NCBI GenBank assembly: GCA_012271125.1
Contig: JAAXHB010000004.1
Span: 1-34,703, forward strand
Direction: 5' to 3'
Origin: Actinomycetota bacterium
Lineage (GTDB): Bacteria; Actinomycetota; Acidimicrobiia; Acidimicrobiales; Aldehydirespiratoraceae
Length of the DNA stretch: 34,703 nucleotides
Below, piece by piece: positions 17,406 to 25,014 of this stretch. The notes beneath the pieces were generated by a model. It was not told where the DNA came from and searched no databases. It saw only the letters and a program-made list of their open reading frames with translations. Made by a program: the position numbers and the translations under genes. The first letter of the stretch is position 1. Every line of letters begins with the position of its first letter.

Positions 17406-17983
17406 TAGCGGACTCGCTTTTTAGCCGGCGGCTGGATCATTCGTGTAGCGGTCTGTCCGTCAAGTTGCTCCACAATCGTCGGAGCATGATTGTCACCGCC
17501 ACGGCGTTGCAGCAGTTCGCCGCTTTGTATCTGATTGTGCAGCGTGAAGATGGCATGCATCAGCGTCTCAGGCCCCGGCGGACAGCCCGGCGCATACACG
17601 TCCACGGGCACCACCTGATCAACGCCTTGGACGATGGCGTAGTTGTTGAACATTCCGCCGCTTGAAGCGCACACGCCCATCGAAATGACCCACTTGGGTT
17701 CCATCATCTGGTCATAAATCTGACGCAGCACCGGTGCCATCTTTTGCGACACCCGTCCGGCAACGATCATCAAATCCGCCTGTCTTGGCGACGCTCGAAA
17801 CACCTCCATGCCGTAGCGGGCTAGGTCATAGTGAGCAGCACCGGTTGCCATCATCTCAATGGCACAACACGCCAATCCAAACGTCGCCGGCCAACAGCTC
17901 CGCGCCCGTGCCCATTTAACAAGGTCCTCTAGCCGGGAAGTAATGAAGTTCTCCCGCAGTGCTTCTAACCCTTGAGGTTCCAT
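17405..17983 (-). CDS. nuoB: NADH-quinone oxidoreductase subunit B (cluster N2)
   Basis: Carries cluster N2, the last cluster before quinone. 192 aa. Ligands are the tandem Cys 39-40 (FGLACCAIEMMA), Cys 105 (MGVCASSGGMF) and Cys 134 (YAPGCPPGPE). The start is set at ATG 17983: GGAG sits five bases upstream and the ATG forms a TGATG overlap with nuoA. A TTG at 18040 would extend the protein by 19 unmatched residues and overlap nuoA by 58 bases. Confidence 0.97.
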   Translation of the reverse strand: MEPQGLEALRENFITSRLEDLVKWARARSCWPATFGLACCAIEMMATGAAHYDLARYGMEVFRASPRQADLMIVAGRVSQKMAPVLRQIYDQMMEPKWVISMGVCASSGGMFNNYAIVQGVDQVVPVDVYAPGCPPGPETLMHAIFTLHNQIQSGELLQRRGGDNHAPTIVEQLDGQTATRMIQPPAKKRVR

Positions 17984-18585
17984 CAATTCTCCGGCTTTCC
18001 GAACAGCAAACGTGTCGTTGCTGTCTTCATACGTTGCCAATCAAACTTCTTCGGACGCTCCCCTATGAGCGCTTCACGCGCAGCTTCTTGTTGTCGTCGT
18101 TCCTCGGATAGCACCTTCAGGACTTCCCGTGTCGGGCGTCCTTCCATACCGACTCGGCGAACCGTTGACGCCGCCGTGCGCCCTGTCGTTCCTAATGAAT
18201 CAACAGGCTGGGCCGTGGCTGTTGACTTCGGCCCCCACTCAAGCGCCCCCGCTCCGATCAAATACACAAACGACTCAAACACCGCAAAGGTGAACACGAG
18301 CAACGCCACCAGCCCGAACAATCCCAGCCCGCCACGAGCCACCGCGAAGGGATACAACACGATGATCTCAATATCGAACACGATGAAGATCATCGCCACC
18401 AAAAAGAACCGCACCGGAAAGCGTTCCGGCGTTTCAACGCTTGGGACTATGCCGCACTCATAGGCAGCGAGTTTGGCAACCGTCGGACGCCTTGGTGCCA
18501 GCAGCCCGGACGCCACAAAGCTCCCCGCGGCGAACAACGCCGCCAGCGCAAACAGGGCAAAAAGTGGGAGATATTGGCCGAGCAT
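17983..18585 (-). CDS. nuoA: NADH-quinone oxidoreductase subunit A with long C-terminal extension
   Basis: Membrane subunit next to NuoH, forming part of the quinone entrance. The three-helix core ends near residue 118 and has the usual signatures: YECGIVPSVETPERFPVRFF, IVFDIEIIVLYPFA and FESFVYLIGAGALEWG. A further 80 or so residues follow. They are hydrophilic and basic, with a likely helical stretch (REVLKVLSEERRQQEAAREAL) and RPKKFDWQRMKTATTRLLFG at the end. Most NuoA proteins are 120-150 aa, so 200 aa is unusual. First gene of the nuo set. The 59-base gap to the preceding same-strand gene shows no obvious terminator or ribosome-binding site. Confidence 0.95.
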   Translation of the reverse strand: MLGQYLPLFALFALAALFAAGSFVASGLLAPRRPTVAKLAAYECGIVPSVETPERFPVRFFLVAMIFIVFDIEIIVLYPFAVARGGLGLFGLVALLVFTFAVFESFVYLIGAGALEWGPKSTATAQPVDSLGTTGRTAASTVRRVGMEGRPTREVLKVLSEERRQQEAAREALIGERPKKFDWQRMKTATTRLLFGKPEN

Positions 18586-18644
18586 GACGTTTAAGGATGC
18601 CGTCTAAATCGTGGGAATCGTCTAGCCGGTTGCGTTATCGCTGG

Positions 18645-19676
18645 CTACGTGCTGGCTTTGACGAGGGTTCCCCTCTGCTGCCAGACCTTTTTGTCACGCT
18701 CATGCAACATCAAACACAGCGCAATGAATATTGCCAACGATCCCAGCGTCACCAGCGCCGGTTTGAGGCGGACGTTGCCTAGGTCGCGCACCATGATGAC
18801 CGACACGATGGGTTTGTCTGAATCGACCACAGCAAGCGGCGGCGGTTCGCCTGGAATCAGCGGCTGGTCGATGACCTCTTGCACTTGCACCACCCCATAA
18901 CGAGTTGGGTGTTGCAGGGTGAACGCGGTGCGAATCTGTGTCCAAATCCGATCCAGCCGGTCCGGATTGTCCGGCAGGCCTTCCTTGCCGCCAATCGTGT
19001 AAGCGTCGAGCACTTTAAAGTCGCCTTGTGAGGTGAAGCTCAGGTTCGGGTTCTCCAACAGCATCGCTATCGCTGAGGCTTGCGCTTCGCCTGCTTCAGC
19101 CGTCGACAACAAGTCCCAGCCGCCGAAGTGAATGCGGCCGGCTGCTTCGGCATCGTCGACAACACCTGGCGCAACCGCAGCAAGCTCAGACAAGGTCGTG
19201 GCTTCGTTGCGGGACTGCTCAGAGGCAACTAGCTCATCGACGTCGGCGCTGCTGAGTCCTTCGGTTTGATCTGCAGTGAGCGTGTCACGGGTGACGATGC
19301 CAAACTCGGCGTTGGCGACGGCGTCGCCGGAGTTGACGGTCAGCTCATATGCAGTTGGTAACTGCGACGGGTTCGGCAGCGCAGTCGCTGCGGGCAGGGC
19401 TGCATCGGCGAGGTCGCCGATGTTGACTTCTTGTAGCTGCCAGGTCGGGTCGTCGCCACGCCAGCCGATGCCGTAAATCCACCAGACCGCTGCCATGATC
19501 ACCATCCATCCGAAGAACCCGGCAAAGGAAAGCAGCGTGCCGAGACGGGTGCCGGTGTTGGTGGCTAGCAGCAGCCATACCGAGCCGATCAGCACGATCA
19601 CGCCGGCGAACACAGCCATGAAGCCCCGTATTTCTGGATCCCATGCCAGCCCTGCGAGTATTTCTATCGATTCCAC
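18645..19676 (-). CDS. Unknown membrane protein between the bc-complex and nuo genes
   Basis: 343 aa, not recognised as a named family. Two closely spaced N-terminal membrane helices (about 17-38 and 46-69) are followed by a hydrophilic domain of about 230 residues and one helix near the C-terminus (about 303-322), with a basic end (LHERDKKVWQQRGTLVKAST). No Cys or heme motif is present. The GTG start at 19676 has a good AGGAG eight bases upstream in the 16-base gap after the cytochrome c gene. Position suggests an accessory or assembly subunit of the bc complex, or a link to complex I; this is inference from neighbourhood only. Confidence 0.85.
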   Translation of the reverse strand: MESIEILAGLAWDPEIRGFMAVFAGVIVLIGSVWLLLATNTGTRLGTLLSFAGFFGWMVIMAAVWWIYGIGWRGDDPTWQLQEVNIGDLADAALPAATALPNPSQLPTAYELTVNSGDAVANAEFGIVTRDTLTADQTEGLSSADVDELVASEQSRNEATTLSELAAVAPGVVDDAEAAGRIHFGGWDLLSTAEAGEAQASAIAMLLENPNLSFTSQGDFKVLDAYTIGGKEGLPDNPDRLDRIWTQIRTAFTLQHPTRYGVVQVQEVIDQPLIPGEPPPLAVVDSDKPIVSVIMVRDLGNVRLKPALVTLGSLAIFIALCLMLHERDKKVWQQRGTLVKAST

Positions 19677-19692
19677 GACGACGATCTCCTGC

Positions 19693-20973
19693 TTACAGGT
19701 TCCGTTCGAACGCGACCACGGCGTCGATCTGATCTTGGGTCAAGGTCTCTGGGTAGATGACCCCTAGGTCGTCATCTAAACGGCTGCCAAATCCTGGCAT
19801 TTGCCCGTTGCCGCCTGAGCCGCCGCGACCATAGGTCTGTCCAATGCTTTGGCCTTCGCTGATGAAATCGGCCTGACCAGATGCTGTCTCAAATTGATCC
19901 AGCAGCGTCCCAGCGGTCAGGTTCGGTCCGAAAAATCCGCCACCGGTGCGATATTCGGGAATGATCGGCCCGGCGTGTCCGTCGATGGAGTCGTCGCCGT
20001 CAATAGCGGCATCAAATGACCAGCCATAGGTGTGACAGCGGGCGCAGCTGTAGGTGCCACCGGCTGCTTCGTTGTTGAACACGATCTCGCCGTAAGTCCA
20101 GTAGAGCTCGCTGCCTTCCACCGCACCGGCTGACAGCAGCTCCAGACCAGCGACTCGGATCGCTTCAGGGTCGCCTTCTAGGGAGTCGTCGGCCGCGAGT
20201 GCGTGTGAGCGGGCACGGTTGACGACTTCATCTACGGCACTGAGCCATTCGTCAACGGCACTGTCGTCGGAATCCACGCCCAAATGATTAGCGATTCCGT
20301 CACGAATGCCACCATCAACGCTTTCACGTAGCTCCGAGGCGGGCACCTGAATGCGACGCATGTAATGGATCAAATATTCGAGCTGTTGTTCGGTGAGTGG
20401 TCCGCCACCGGGGGCACCCCATGCCGGCATCACGTTGTTGCGTCCGTAGTTGAGGGTGTGCAACACCTCATCTTCGCTGAAACGTGACAGCACCGTGTTC
20501 AACGCCGGAGCGCTCCATGCCACGGTCGCCACGAAGTTGCCTTGGTCGTCGGTGATCGTGTAGGTGGTTGCGCCGCCGGCACCTTCCACGCCGTGGCAGG
20601 CCTGACAATCGGCACCTTCTTCGTAGAGCTCGCCGCCACGGTCGGCGAAAATGCGGTCAGTGTTTTTGACAAGGCCTTCTTGACGGCCTGGCTCGCCGAG
20701 CCAATACAGCGGCAGGCCCACGCCAACGACGACCAGCATGGCAAGGCCTGCGATCAGGGACTTGTCGAGCTTGGTGCCTTCTAGTTCAGTGTCCTCTAGG
20801 TATGGCTTGCGGTTGGCGGCGACTTCGATTTCGCTGCCGAGCTCATCACGGGAGGCATAGGAGTTGATGATGACATAGACGATGAAGCCGATGAAAACAA
20901 TGGCAAGGATCGTGAAGCCAATCGTGCGCTGCGTGGACGCAGCCAACACCGCAGCTGGCATTGTTGCCATCAT
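19693..20973 (-). CDS. qcrC: Membrane-anchored diheme cytochrome c of the bc complex
   Basis: 426 aa. Two membrane helices (about 17-38 and 72-92) precede two cytochrome c domains. Heme 1 is C123-Q-A-C126-H127, with probable Met ligand 182 in NNVMPAWG. Heme 2 is C310-A-R-C313-H314, with probable Met 392 in GQMPGFGS. The hemes would face outside and take electrons from the Rieske protein. It plays the QcrC role, but the two-helix N-terminal anchor and the acidic spacer (about 215-290) differ from mycobacterial QcrC as I know it, so the symbol is by role. ATGATG at the start; the Shine-Dalgarno is weak. Confidence 0.88.
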   Translation of the reverse strand: MMATMPAAVLAASTQRTIGFTILAIVFIGFIVYVIINSYASRDELGSEIEVAANRKPYLEDTELEGTKLDKSLIAGLAMLVVVGVGLPLYWLGEPGRQEGLVKNTDRIFADRGGELYEEGADCQACHGVEGAGGATTYTITDDQGNFVATVAWSAPALNTVLSRFSEDEVLHTLNYGRNNVMPAWGAPGGGPLTEQQLEYLIHYMRRIQVPASELRESVDGGIRDGIANHLGVDSDDSAVDEWLSAVDEVVNRARSHALAADDSLEGDPEAIRVAGLELLSAGAVEGSELYWTYGEIVFNNEAAGGTYSCARCHTYGWSFDAAIDGDDSIDGHAGPIIPEYRTGGGFFGPNLTAGTLLDQFETASGQADFISEGQSIGQTYGRGGSGGNGQMPGFGSRLDDDLGVIYPETLTQDQIDAVVAFERNL

Positions 20974-20999
20974 GACAACACCCGCGTATCAGGCAACGT

Positions 21000-21023
21000 C
21001 ATCAAATTTGACATCAAATTTCT
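21000..21023. repeat. 12-bp tandem repeat after the Rieske gene
   Basis: CATCAAATTTGA (21000-21011) and CATCAAATTTCT (21012-21023) lie in the 57-base spacer between the Rieske gene and the cytochrome c gene. Confidence 0.75.
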
Positions 21024-21030
21024 AGATGGC

Positions 21031-21894
21031 CTAGTGGGTGGCTGCGCCGATGCAGGCCGGCCCTTCGGCTTCTTGGCCTGTGGTGTTGGTGCCAATGGGC
21101 GGGCCTTGGATGATCGTGCCGGTGTCGACCACGAGCGATCCGTCGGTGGTGACTTCCATAGCAAAGCGATCCATGCCTCTTGGTGCTGGACCGGCGCGCT
21201 TTTCGCCGACCTGGTTGTAGCGAGAGCCATGGCACGGGCATTCGAACCATTGCGAAGTGACACATTCCGGCACTCTGCACCCCAGATGCGGGCACTTCTG
21301 ATACAGCGCAACAATGCCAGCGTCAAGCCCAAGGCGTTGCCCGGCGGTCATGCCGGCTAGCTCCGGCCCTGAATAGGCAGCCGCGGCTTTTTCAACCGCG
21401 CCGTTGGGGTATTCGGTCAGCCACATGCGTCCCTCGGGCTTGTACAAAAAGCCGTTGTTGTCACGAATCTCCGACAAGAGGTCACTCACGAGACCAACCT
21501 TGATTTTCGACCCGAACCCGCTGGTGCCTTGCGGCCACAAAAACGCCAGGCACGCCACGCCAAACCCGGACAGGCTCAAACCCATCAACATGACCGCAGT
21601 GCGGTTGAAGAACTGCCGTCGGGTCACGCCAATGGTCTCAGGGTCAAGGGGAACATAAGGCTCAACAACACCACCGGTGCCTTTGCGGGCACGTTCCCGG
21701 GCAGCGGCCCGCTCGACTTGCCTGCCCGTCAAGGGCATATCTAGCGCATCGAGCGAGACGCTGCCGCGGTCACGCTGGCGTGTCTCACGTGAGAGCACGC
21801 CAATGGCTTGGTCGGATTGACGACGACGTGCTGCTGCTAACACCGCAACCGCGGCAAGCAACGCCAAAGCGCCTAGCGCAATGTAAATCACCAT
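21031..21894 (-). CDS. qcrA: Rieske [2Fe-2S] protein of the bc complex
   Basis: 287 aa. Takes the first electron from menaquinol at the outer quinol site and passes it to cytochrome c. Cluster ligands are Cys201 and His203 (CPHLGC) and Cys219 and His222 (CPCHGS), with Cys206 and Cys221 as the usual disulfide. A membrane helix at 3-22 is followed by a basic stretch and then TRRQFFNR before a second helix (about 98-120). The twin arginine matches the Tat-dependent insertion known for actinobacterial QcrA. GGTGA lies eight bases before the ATG. A possible micro-ORF ends just inside this gene. Confidence 0.95.
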   Translation of the reverse strand: MVIYIALGALALLAAVAVLAAARRRQSDQAIGVLSRETRQRDRGSVSLDALDMPLTGRQVERAAARERARKGTGGVVEPYVPLDPETIGVTRRQFFNRTAVMLMGLSLSGFGVACLAFLWPQGTSGFGSKIKVGLVSDLLSEIRDNNGFLYKPEGRMWLTEYPNGAVEKAAAAYSGPELAGMTAGQRLGLDAGIVALYQKCPHLGCRVPECVTSQWFECPCHGSRYNQVGEKRAGPAPRGMDRFAMEVTTDGSLVVDTGTIIQGPPIGTNTTGQEAEGPACIGAATH

Positions 21895-21965
21895 CGGTTA
21901 ATCACCCGACCTTGCCAACCACCTTTCATCGTGTCTCTCGGCGGCTTCGTGTATTGCGTCATCAT
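21888..21965 (-). CDS. Possible 25-aa micro-ORF overlapping the Rieske gene start
   Basis: In the 98-base gap between the subunit IV-like gene and the Rieske gene, ATGATG at 21965 follows AGGA by four bases. It opens a 25-codon frame beginning MMTQYTKPPRDTMKGG and ending WQGRVINRW, with its TGA at 21888-21890, just inside qcrA. The peptide is basic and Trp-containing with no membrane helix. It could be a tiny protein or a coupling leader. Evidence is only the ribosome-binding site and the overlap. Confidence 0.35.
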   Translation of the reverse strand: MMTQYTKPPRDTMKGGWQGRVINRW

Positions 21966-21992
21966 TTATTCCTGTCTAAGACTTGTTCTGGC

Positions 21993-22703
21993 CTACAGCT
22001 CGAAAAAGAGCCCGGATTGCCACGGGAAAATGAAGTTGAACCCTGGACCCCTAAAGAACGACCCGATCATCACCAGCACCGCCCAAAACATCAAGTGAAT
22101 CGTCATCAATGACACTGCGAACTTGCGATCCTCAGGCTTCTTGGACGGGTTCTTGTCTATGTAGGGCGCAATCATCAACACCAGCAAGCCGATGCCGGGA
22201 ATGGTGACGCCTGCGACCATCGGGTGAAACATCGTCAACAGCTCCTGCAGCCCTAGGAAATACCAAGGGGCTTTTGACGGGTTCGGGGTCTGGTTGAAGT
22301 TCGCTAGCTCAAGCAGCGGAGCGTTCACAAAGATTGAAAACAACAGCGTGAACGCGGTGATGAACAGTGCGGAAACGAACTCCACGACCAGCAGGTGCGG
22401 CCAAACATGCACCTTGTCCTGGGGCATGGACTTGACATCTTGAATGGAGCCTGACTTGACAACGGTCAGCAGTCGCTGCGTATGTCCGTCGGGACCGGTC
22501 ATTGCCGGTTGTGCAGAAGCAGCCGCTGTCGCCGGCACTCCGGCGCTCGTGGCGTCACCGGCAGCTCCGGCACTCGTAGCGTCGGAGCCAGCAGAAACAG
22601 CACCAGCAGCACTACCGCCGGCGTCGTTGCCGGCTTCAGCAGCTGCTCTAGCTGCCTTGGCGCGGTCAAGCAAGTGTTGTGGAATCTTCGTCTCTTCAGC
22701 CAC
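21993..22703 (-). CDS. qcrB: Cytochrome b C-terminal part (subunit IV-like) of the bc complex
   Basis: 236 aa from a GTG at 22703. Corresponds to subunit IV (PetD) of b6f or the C-terminal half of a fused cytochrome b. Three membrane helices (about 104-126, 164-184, 200-217) and APWYFLGLQELL at 145-156 sit where the quinol-site PEWY motif normally lies, so Glu is replaced by Pro. The first 70 or so residues form an Ala/Gly/Ser-rich extension with two DATSAG units spaced nine residues apart. Their DNA matches a 17-bp sequence in the nuoM tail. Split from the heme-binding half by 54 bases containing a GAC-rich tract. The symbol is used by role. Confidence 0.92.
   Translation of the reverse strand: MAEETKIPQHLLDRAKAARAAAEAGNDAGGSAAGAVSAGSDATSAGAAGDATSAGVPATAAASAQPAMTGPDGHTQRLLTVVKSGSIQDVKSMPQDKVHVWPHLLVVEFVSALFITAFTLLFSIFVNAPLLELANFNQTPNPSKAPWYFLGLQELLTMFHPMVAGVTIPGIGLLVLMIAPYIDKNPSKKPEDRKFAVSLMTIHLMFWAVLVMIGSFFRGPGFNFIFPWQSGLFFEL
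22540..22583 (-). repeat. Two DATSAG-coding units, shared with nuoM
   Basis: 22540-22556 is identical to 4285-4301 in nuoM. 22567-22583 is a second copy with two G-to-A differences, 27 bases on. Both are in frame in the N-terminal extension of the subunit IV-like protein. Confidence 0.85.
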
Positions 22704-22757
22704 CGTCGTCGATCCCGTCGTCGTCGTCCTAGTCGTTCCTAATAGTCCAGCGACTGC

Positions 22758-23546
22758 CTAGAGCGGACCGGAGATGCCGCCGTCTTTGCGGACGCGCCAG
22801 AAATGGATCGCCATAAAGATCACGATCACGAAAGGCAGCATCAGCACGTGCAGCACATACCATCGCAGCAGCGTGTCGTTGCCGATTTCGACGCCGCCGA
22901 GCAGCACAAAGCGCACCTGGTCACCGAATACGGGTGTGTAGCCCATCATGTTGGTGCCGACCGTGACCGCCCAAAGTGCTAGCTGATCCCAGGGCAGCAG
23001 GTAGCCGGTGAATGACAGCAGCAATGTGAGGGTTAGCAGGATGACGCCGATGACCCAGTTGAATTCGCGTGGCGGTTTGTAGGCACCATGGTAGAAGACT
23101 CGTGCCATGTGCAAAAAGACGGTCAGCACCATGAGGTGCGCTGCCCAGCGATGCATGTTGCGCACGAGCAGGCCGAACGTGACCGAGGTTTGCAGGATGT
23201 AGATGTCGTCCCAGGCTTGGGCGGCGGTGGGGCGGTAGAAGAACATTAGGAAGATGCCGGTGACGGTTAGCAAGATGAACAGGAAGAAGCTGAGCCCGCC
23301 AAGGCACAGGGTGTAGCTGACTTTGACGGCGTGGCGTTTCACCTTGACCGGGTGGAGGTGGTATAAGACGCTGTTCATCACCACATATGAGCGGTTGCGG
23401 GGGCTGTCGGTGTAGCCCTTGCGGAAGATTGAGCCGGGGCGGAAGATCGAGTTCCAGGCTTGGGAGCTTTGGACCTGATCGCCGAGCTGGCTCATCTTGG
23501 CGGAGATGCGCTGCGGCAGTGGTTTGCGCTCTTCGGTGCTAACCAT
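22758..23546 (-). CDS. qcrB: Cytochrome b, heme-binding N-terminal part (b6-like)
   Basis: 262 aa with four membrane helices. Heme ligands are His132 and His146 (14 apart) and His233 and His248 (15 apart); the latter spacing is that of b6f-type cytochromes b. Cys81 in TLCLGG lies where cytochrome b6 has the Cys that binds the extra heme c_n (FYCLGG). Other b6 hallmarks are RPTAAQAW, NMHRWAAHLMVL, PPREFNWVIGVIL, FTGYLLPWDQ and the terminal ISGPL. About 50 extra residues precede the core. TAATG overlap with the ferredoxin gene (23544-23548). The symbol is by role; petB-like would be equally apt. Confidence 0.94.
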   Translation of the reverse strand: MVSTEERKPLPQRISAKMSQLGDQVQSSQAWNSIFRPGSIFRKGYTDSPRNRSYVVMNSVLYHLHPVKVKRHAVKVSYTLCLGGLSFFLFILLTVTGIFLMFFYRPTAAQAWDDIYILQTSVTFGLLVRNMHRWAAHLMVLTVFLHMARVFYHGAYKPPREFNWVIGVILLTLTLLLSFTGYLLPWDQLALWAVTVGTNMMGYTPVFGDQVRFVLLGGVEIGNDTLLRWYVLHVLMLPFVIVIFMAIHFWRVRKDGGISGPL

Positions 23547-23962
23547 TATGCGAGCCTCATTCCGTAGCCGTAGCCGTGTGAGTTGGTGCGCTGATGCGGG
23601 TCACCGTCGGCGGGTGGCTCGACCATTTTGCCGAGGATAATTACCCCTGTCGGGCAGCGGTCTACGCACAGGGCGCAGCGTGTGCAGACGTCGTCGTCGA
23701 TGGTGAAAATGACCTTGTCGTTGGGGTCGATGCCAGGCAGTTCGGTGTCGACGGCATCGTCGATGGCGTCTGGGGTGACCATGAAAATGCACTTCCAGGG
23801 GCAAATGTCGACGCAGCCTTCGCACATGATGCATTCGGACTGATCAATATGTATGAACTGCTTGGGCTTGACAGCCTTTTCGAGCCAGTCAGCGTTGACT
23901 TCTTGCAGGACATAGTCGTCGCGGAACTCCGGCATCGGGGGATTGGCTTCGGTGACAGTCAT
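23546..23962 (-). CDS. 2[4Fe-4S] ferredoxin in the bc-complex cluster
   Basis: 138 aa, soluble. Cluster 1 is Cys 44, 47, 50, 54 (CIMCEGCVDICP) and cluster 2 is Cys 93, 96, 99, 103 (CTRCALCVDRCP). About 38 residues separate them, including an acidic segment (PDAIDDAVDTELPGIDPNDK). An extra Cys58 follows the first motif. The N-terminal 40 and C-terminal 30 residues lie outside the ferredoxin fold. Its stop overlaps the cytochrome b start and it follows a small membrane protein gene by nine bases, so it is co-translated with the bc complex. It may be a peripheral electron-transfer subunit on the cytoplasmic face; this is inferred from context. Confidence 0.93.
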   Translation of the reverse strand: MTVTEANPPMPEFRDDYVLQEVNADWLEKAVKPKQFIHIDQSECIMCEGCVDICPWKCIFMVTPDAIDDAVDTELPGIDPNDKVIFTIDDDVCTRCALCVDRCPTGVIILGKMVEPPADGDPHQRTNSHGYGYGMRLA

Positions 23963-23971
23963 TTCGTGCGC

Positions 23972-24427
23972 TTAGCTCGCTTGTGCGCCTTCGCGGCGTA
24001 GCGGACGTCCAAACGTCGACAACTCCGGCGCCGGCTCAGCCTTGGGCTTGCCACGGTTTTGCCACATCATCCAAACCGCAATGTTGCCGGCAATAGCAAT
24101 TCCGTAAATGACAACGGCGATCAGGTCACGAATCACCACATAGGTAATAGTGAACGGGAAACTCCCGCCCTGGGCTTGGGCCTTGAGTACTTCGCCCGGC
24201 CCCACAAAGAGCTTGTCAGAGCGCCAGTTCAGCTCGTTGTCCGCCCATGCAAGCCACTGATGCGGCACCACGCCGTAAATCCAAAACAACAAGAAGAACA
24301 CAATCATCGAGCCAAACATGGCTTCGCCCCATGTCACCGGCGTGCCTGCCGGTCTGCGTTTCATGTAGGCCAGGATCGCCGCGGTCAACACGATGGTGAC
24401 CACGACAGAAAGCGTGAAAGCAACCAT
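23972..24427 (-). CDS. Small membrane protein, first gene of the bc-complex cluster
   Basis: 151 aa, family not recognised. Three predicted helices: about 2-21, 38-56 (FGSMIVFFLLFWIYGVV) and 93-119 (TYVVIRDLIAVVIYGIAIAG). A loop rich in Trp and charge (HQWLAWADNELNWRSDKLF) lies between helices 2 and 3, and the tail is basic. GAGGGG lies about five bases before the ATG. Its close link to the ferredoxin gene suggests it could anchor the ferredoxin to the complex. That is a hypothesis. The 72-base gap upstream (24428-24499) may hold a promoter, but no convincing -35/-10 pair was seen. Confidence 0.88.
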   Translation of the reverse strand: MVAFTLSVVVTIVLTAAILAYMKRRPAGTPVTWGEAMFGSMIVFFLLFWIYGVVPHQWLAWADNELNWRSDKLFVGPGEVLKAQAQGGSFPFTITYVVIRDLIAVVIYGIAIAGNIAVWMMWQNRGKPKAEPAPELSTFGRPLRREGAQAS

Positions 24428-24499
24428 AAAAACCCCTCAGAACCTATTGGGGACGATTGCTTGGAGGGCGACTCGAGGGCAATGCACGGCTAGCTGAGT

Positions 24500-24997
24500 C
24501 TAGTGCTTGAACTTGGACTCATAACCAATGCGCATAGCTGGTCTGAAAATCAACTCAACGCCTTGATAGAGGGCACCGAGCATCCAGTCCAAGGCGTCAT
24601 TGTTGACGCTGCCCGCTGGCATGGCACCCGCTAGGTAGATCGCGTCTTCGGGGCCGATTTCAAGCTGTAATCCGGTGAGTGCTCGGTTGCGACGCAGCAG
24701 ATGCTCGTAGAAGACGGCATGGTTTTCTTCGGGGGCTGGGACTAAGTAGGTCTCATAGCGCAGTGTGCGTTGCGCCAAGGTCATCCAAATGGTCCAGACG
24801 TCTTTTTCTTCACCGCGCACTCGCACATACCAACGCCGTTCACGTTCGCCTCTGTTGTCGAACTCAATGCTTCGCTGCACCGATTCAACGACGCCGATTT
24901 TTTCTAGGGCACCGTCAACGCCTTCAAGCCAAGCCTCGATCAACGCCTCAACCTCATCTAGCTGATCCTCGCTCAGCGCTTCGCTATTAAACATCAT
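24500..24997 (-). CDS. YbjN-like protein, downstream of mshA
   Basis: 165 aa from ATG 24997. A TTG at 25003 and an ATG at 24994 are alternatives, and no good ribosome-binding site decides. Soluble. The body (RRWYVRVRGEEKDVWTIWMTLAQRTLRYETYLVPAPEENHAVFYEHLLRRNRALTG and so on, ending near YESKFKH) resembles the YbjN / type III secretion chaperone-like fold. In mycobacteria a YbjN-domain gene follows mshA, and the same order is kept here. Its biochemical role is unknown. Assignment rests on pattern and synteny. Confidence 0.8.
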   Translation of the reverse strand: MMFNSEALSEDQLDEVEALIEAWLEGVDGALEKIGVVESVQRSIEFDNRGERERRWYVRVRGEEKDVWTIWMTLAQRTLRYETYLVPAPEENHAVFYEHLLRRNRALTGLQLEIGPEDAIYLAGAMPAGSVNNDALDWMLGALYQGVELIFRPAMRIGYESKFKH

Positions 24998-25014
24998 GGG
25001 CAAACATCACAATT

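Noticed and set aside
17984..18040. TTG start for nuoB 57 bases upstream
   Set aside because: Overlaps nuoA, adds unmatched residues, and ATG 17983 has GGAG and a TGATG junction.
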